Shown piece by piece: positions 63,426 to 64,000 of a stretch of DNA of 64,000 nucleotides. The translations under genes were made by a program, and so were the position numbers. The DNA is from Rheinheimera lutimaris (GTDB lineage Bacteria > Pseudomonadota > Gammaproteobacteria > Enterobacterales > Alteromonadaceae), in contig NZ_JABSOD010000005.1 of the NCBI RefSeq assembly GCF_013283795.1, positions 62,001 to 126,000 on the forward strand. The letters run 5' to 3'. The notes beneath the pieces were generated by a model, which worked only from the letters and a program-made list of their open reading frames with translations, had not been told where the DNA came from and did not search any database. Within the stretch, counting starts at the first letter, position 1. Each line of letters opens with the position of its first letter.

Positions 63426-64000
63426 AGTGTTGCCTGTTTTAATTGCTGTAATGCCGCTTGCCATTGCGGCGGCGCTATGCCAAACGTATCGCAAAATTTT
63501 GTGCAGTCAAGCGCCGAGTTGGCCGGCCGCGTTGCTGCGCCGGCGTAATTGGCACTGCTAACCGGCACAATTGTGATAGCCGGTTGCTGGTTAGCAAAAA
63601 TGGCTTTAGCAAACTGATACCAGCTAATGGCAGGCTGCCCCGCCAGATGATAAACCCCATAGGCTAAACTGCCCTGCTGCTGATAACGCTGCAGCAACTG
63701 CAGCACTATGGCTGCCAGATCGCCGGCATAGGTTGGGCAACCAAACTGATCATTAACTACCGATAACGGCTGTGCCGGGCTTTGTTCTGCCGCCGCAAGC
63801 TGTTGTTGTGCCAGCCGCAGCATAGTGCGGTAAAAGTTATGGCCATATTCACTAAACAGCCAACTGCTGCGGAAAATTAAATACTTACTGCAAACCGCCT
63901 GTATTGCCTGCTCTGCTGAGTGTTTGCTGTGGCCATACACATTAAGCGGCGCAGTAGCCTGTTGTTCGGTATAGGGCTGCGCTCTTGTGCCGGCAAATAC
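63422..64000 (-). CDS. rmlD: dTDP-4-dehydrorhamnose reductase, N-terminus cut by window edge
   Basis: The frame is open to the right edge (about 192 residues visible). [14 protein letters not shown] and [16 protein letters not shown] hold the catalytic Y-x3-[20 protein letters not shown] and [13 protein letters not shown] are typical of RmlD, which completes dTDP-L-rhamnose synthesis. The first third with the Rossmann motif lies outside. It overlaps rmlB by four bases. RmlA and RmlC are not in the window. Confidence 0.93.
   Translation of the reverse strand, partial: VFAGTRAQPYTEQQATAPLNVYGHSKHSAEQAIQAVCSKYLIFRSSWLFSEYGHNFYRTMLRLAQQQLAAAEQSPAQPLSVVNDQFGCPTYAGDLAAIVLQLLQRYQQQGSLAYGVYHLAGQPAISWYQFAKAIFANQQPAITIVPVSSANYAGAATRPANSALDCTKFCDTFGIAPPQWQAALQQLKQATL

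Overview
The window looks like chromosome of a marine or aquatic gammaproteobacterium of the Alteromonadales/Chromatiaceae type (Rheinheimera, Alishewanella, Arsukibacterium or a relative). This is inferred from the paired ivd and liu branched-chain amino acid operons under a MerR-type LiuR regulator, which have the gene order known from Shewanella, and from the general protein character. No rRNA, tRNA, phage, insertion sequence or CRISPR array was seen.

Layout. Positions 1-4400 hold small accessory genes: a two-domain response regulator, a secreted SnoaL-like protein, a ParD/ParE pair whose toxin carries an internal stop, a decayed YciI-like remnant and a DMT exporter. Positions 4433-12740 (minus strand) are the ivd operon for valine and isoleucine breakdown. 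Positions 13006-22318 (plus strand) are liuR-liuABCDE plus the two subunits of an acetoacetate CoA-transferase, for leucine breakdown. The two operons diverge from a 265-base control region with two LiuR-like operators. Positions 22435-28343 hold housekeeping and stress genes: an orphan antitoxin-like protein, a hydroxyacid dehydrogenase, glutathione peroxidase, ldhA, DUF2750, YqaA, MAPEG, tdk and a GT-B glycosyltransferase.

From 28455 to the right edge almost every gene is on the minus strand and belongs to a surface polysaccharide locus. Read in the direction of transcription it is: rmlD-rmlB, an RfaH-like antiterminator, a leader with an exact ops element, a Wza-like exporter, Wzz, gmd-fcl-gmm, Wzx, an asparagine-synthetase-like protein, a CapA-like protein, glycosyltransferases, Wzy, manC-manB, a sugar 4-reductase or epimerase, a phosphoglycosyl transferase, ugd, galU, a WbpM-like dehydratase and finally yjbEFGH. 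The predicted precursors are dTDP-rhamnose pathway intermediates, GDP-mannose and GDP-fucose, UDP-glucuronate and a UDP-6-deoxy-HexNAc. Two HEPN-MNT toxin-antitoxin pairs and a four-helix-bundle gene sit among the polysaccharide genes.

The least explained signal is repeated DNA between genes. Three unrelated classes are present. (1) In the two catabolic operons there are five copies of an exactly 59-base element, three of them joined to an 87-88-base hairpin whose arms covary, plus 108-122-base and 68-base elements. (2) In the polysaccharide locus there are six arrays of small palindromes (mostly 6-bp stem, 3-base loop) separated by a GTNAC linker. The stems differ from unit to unit but stay self-complementary and are drawn from a limited recurring vocabulary. 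(3) Also in the polysaccharide locus there are heptamer arrays of the form NCACTNA. Classes 2 and 3 begin at, and often supply, the stop codon of the preceding gene, and one heptamer array lies inside the rmlB reading frame.
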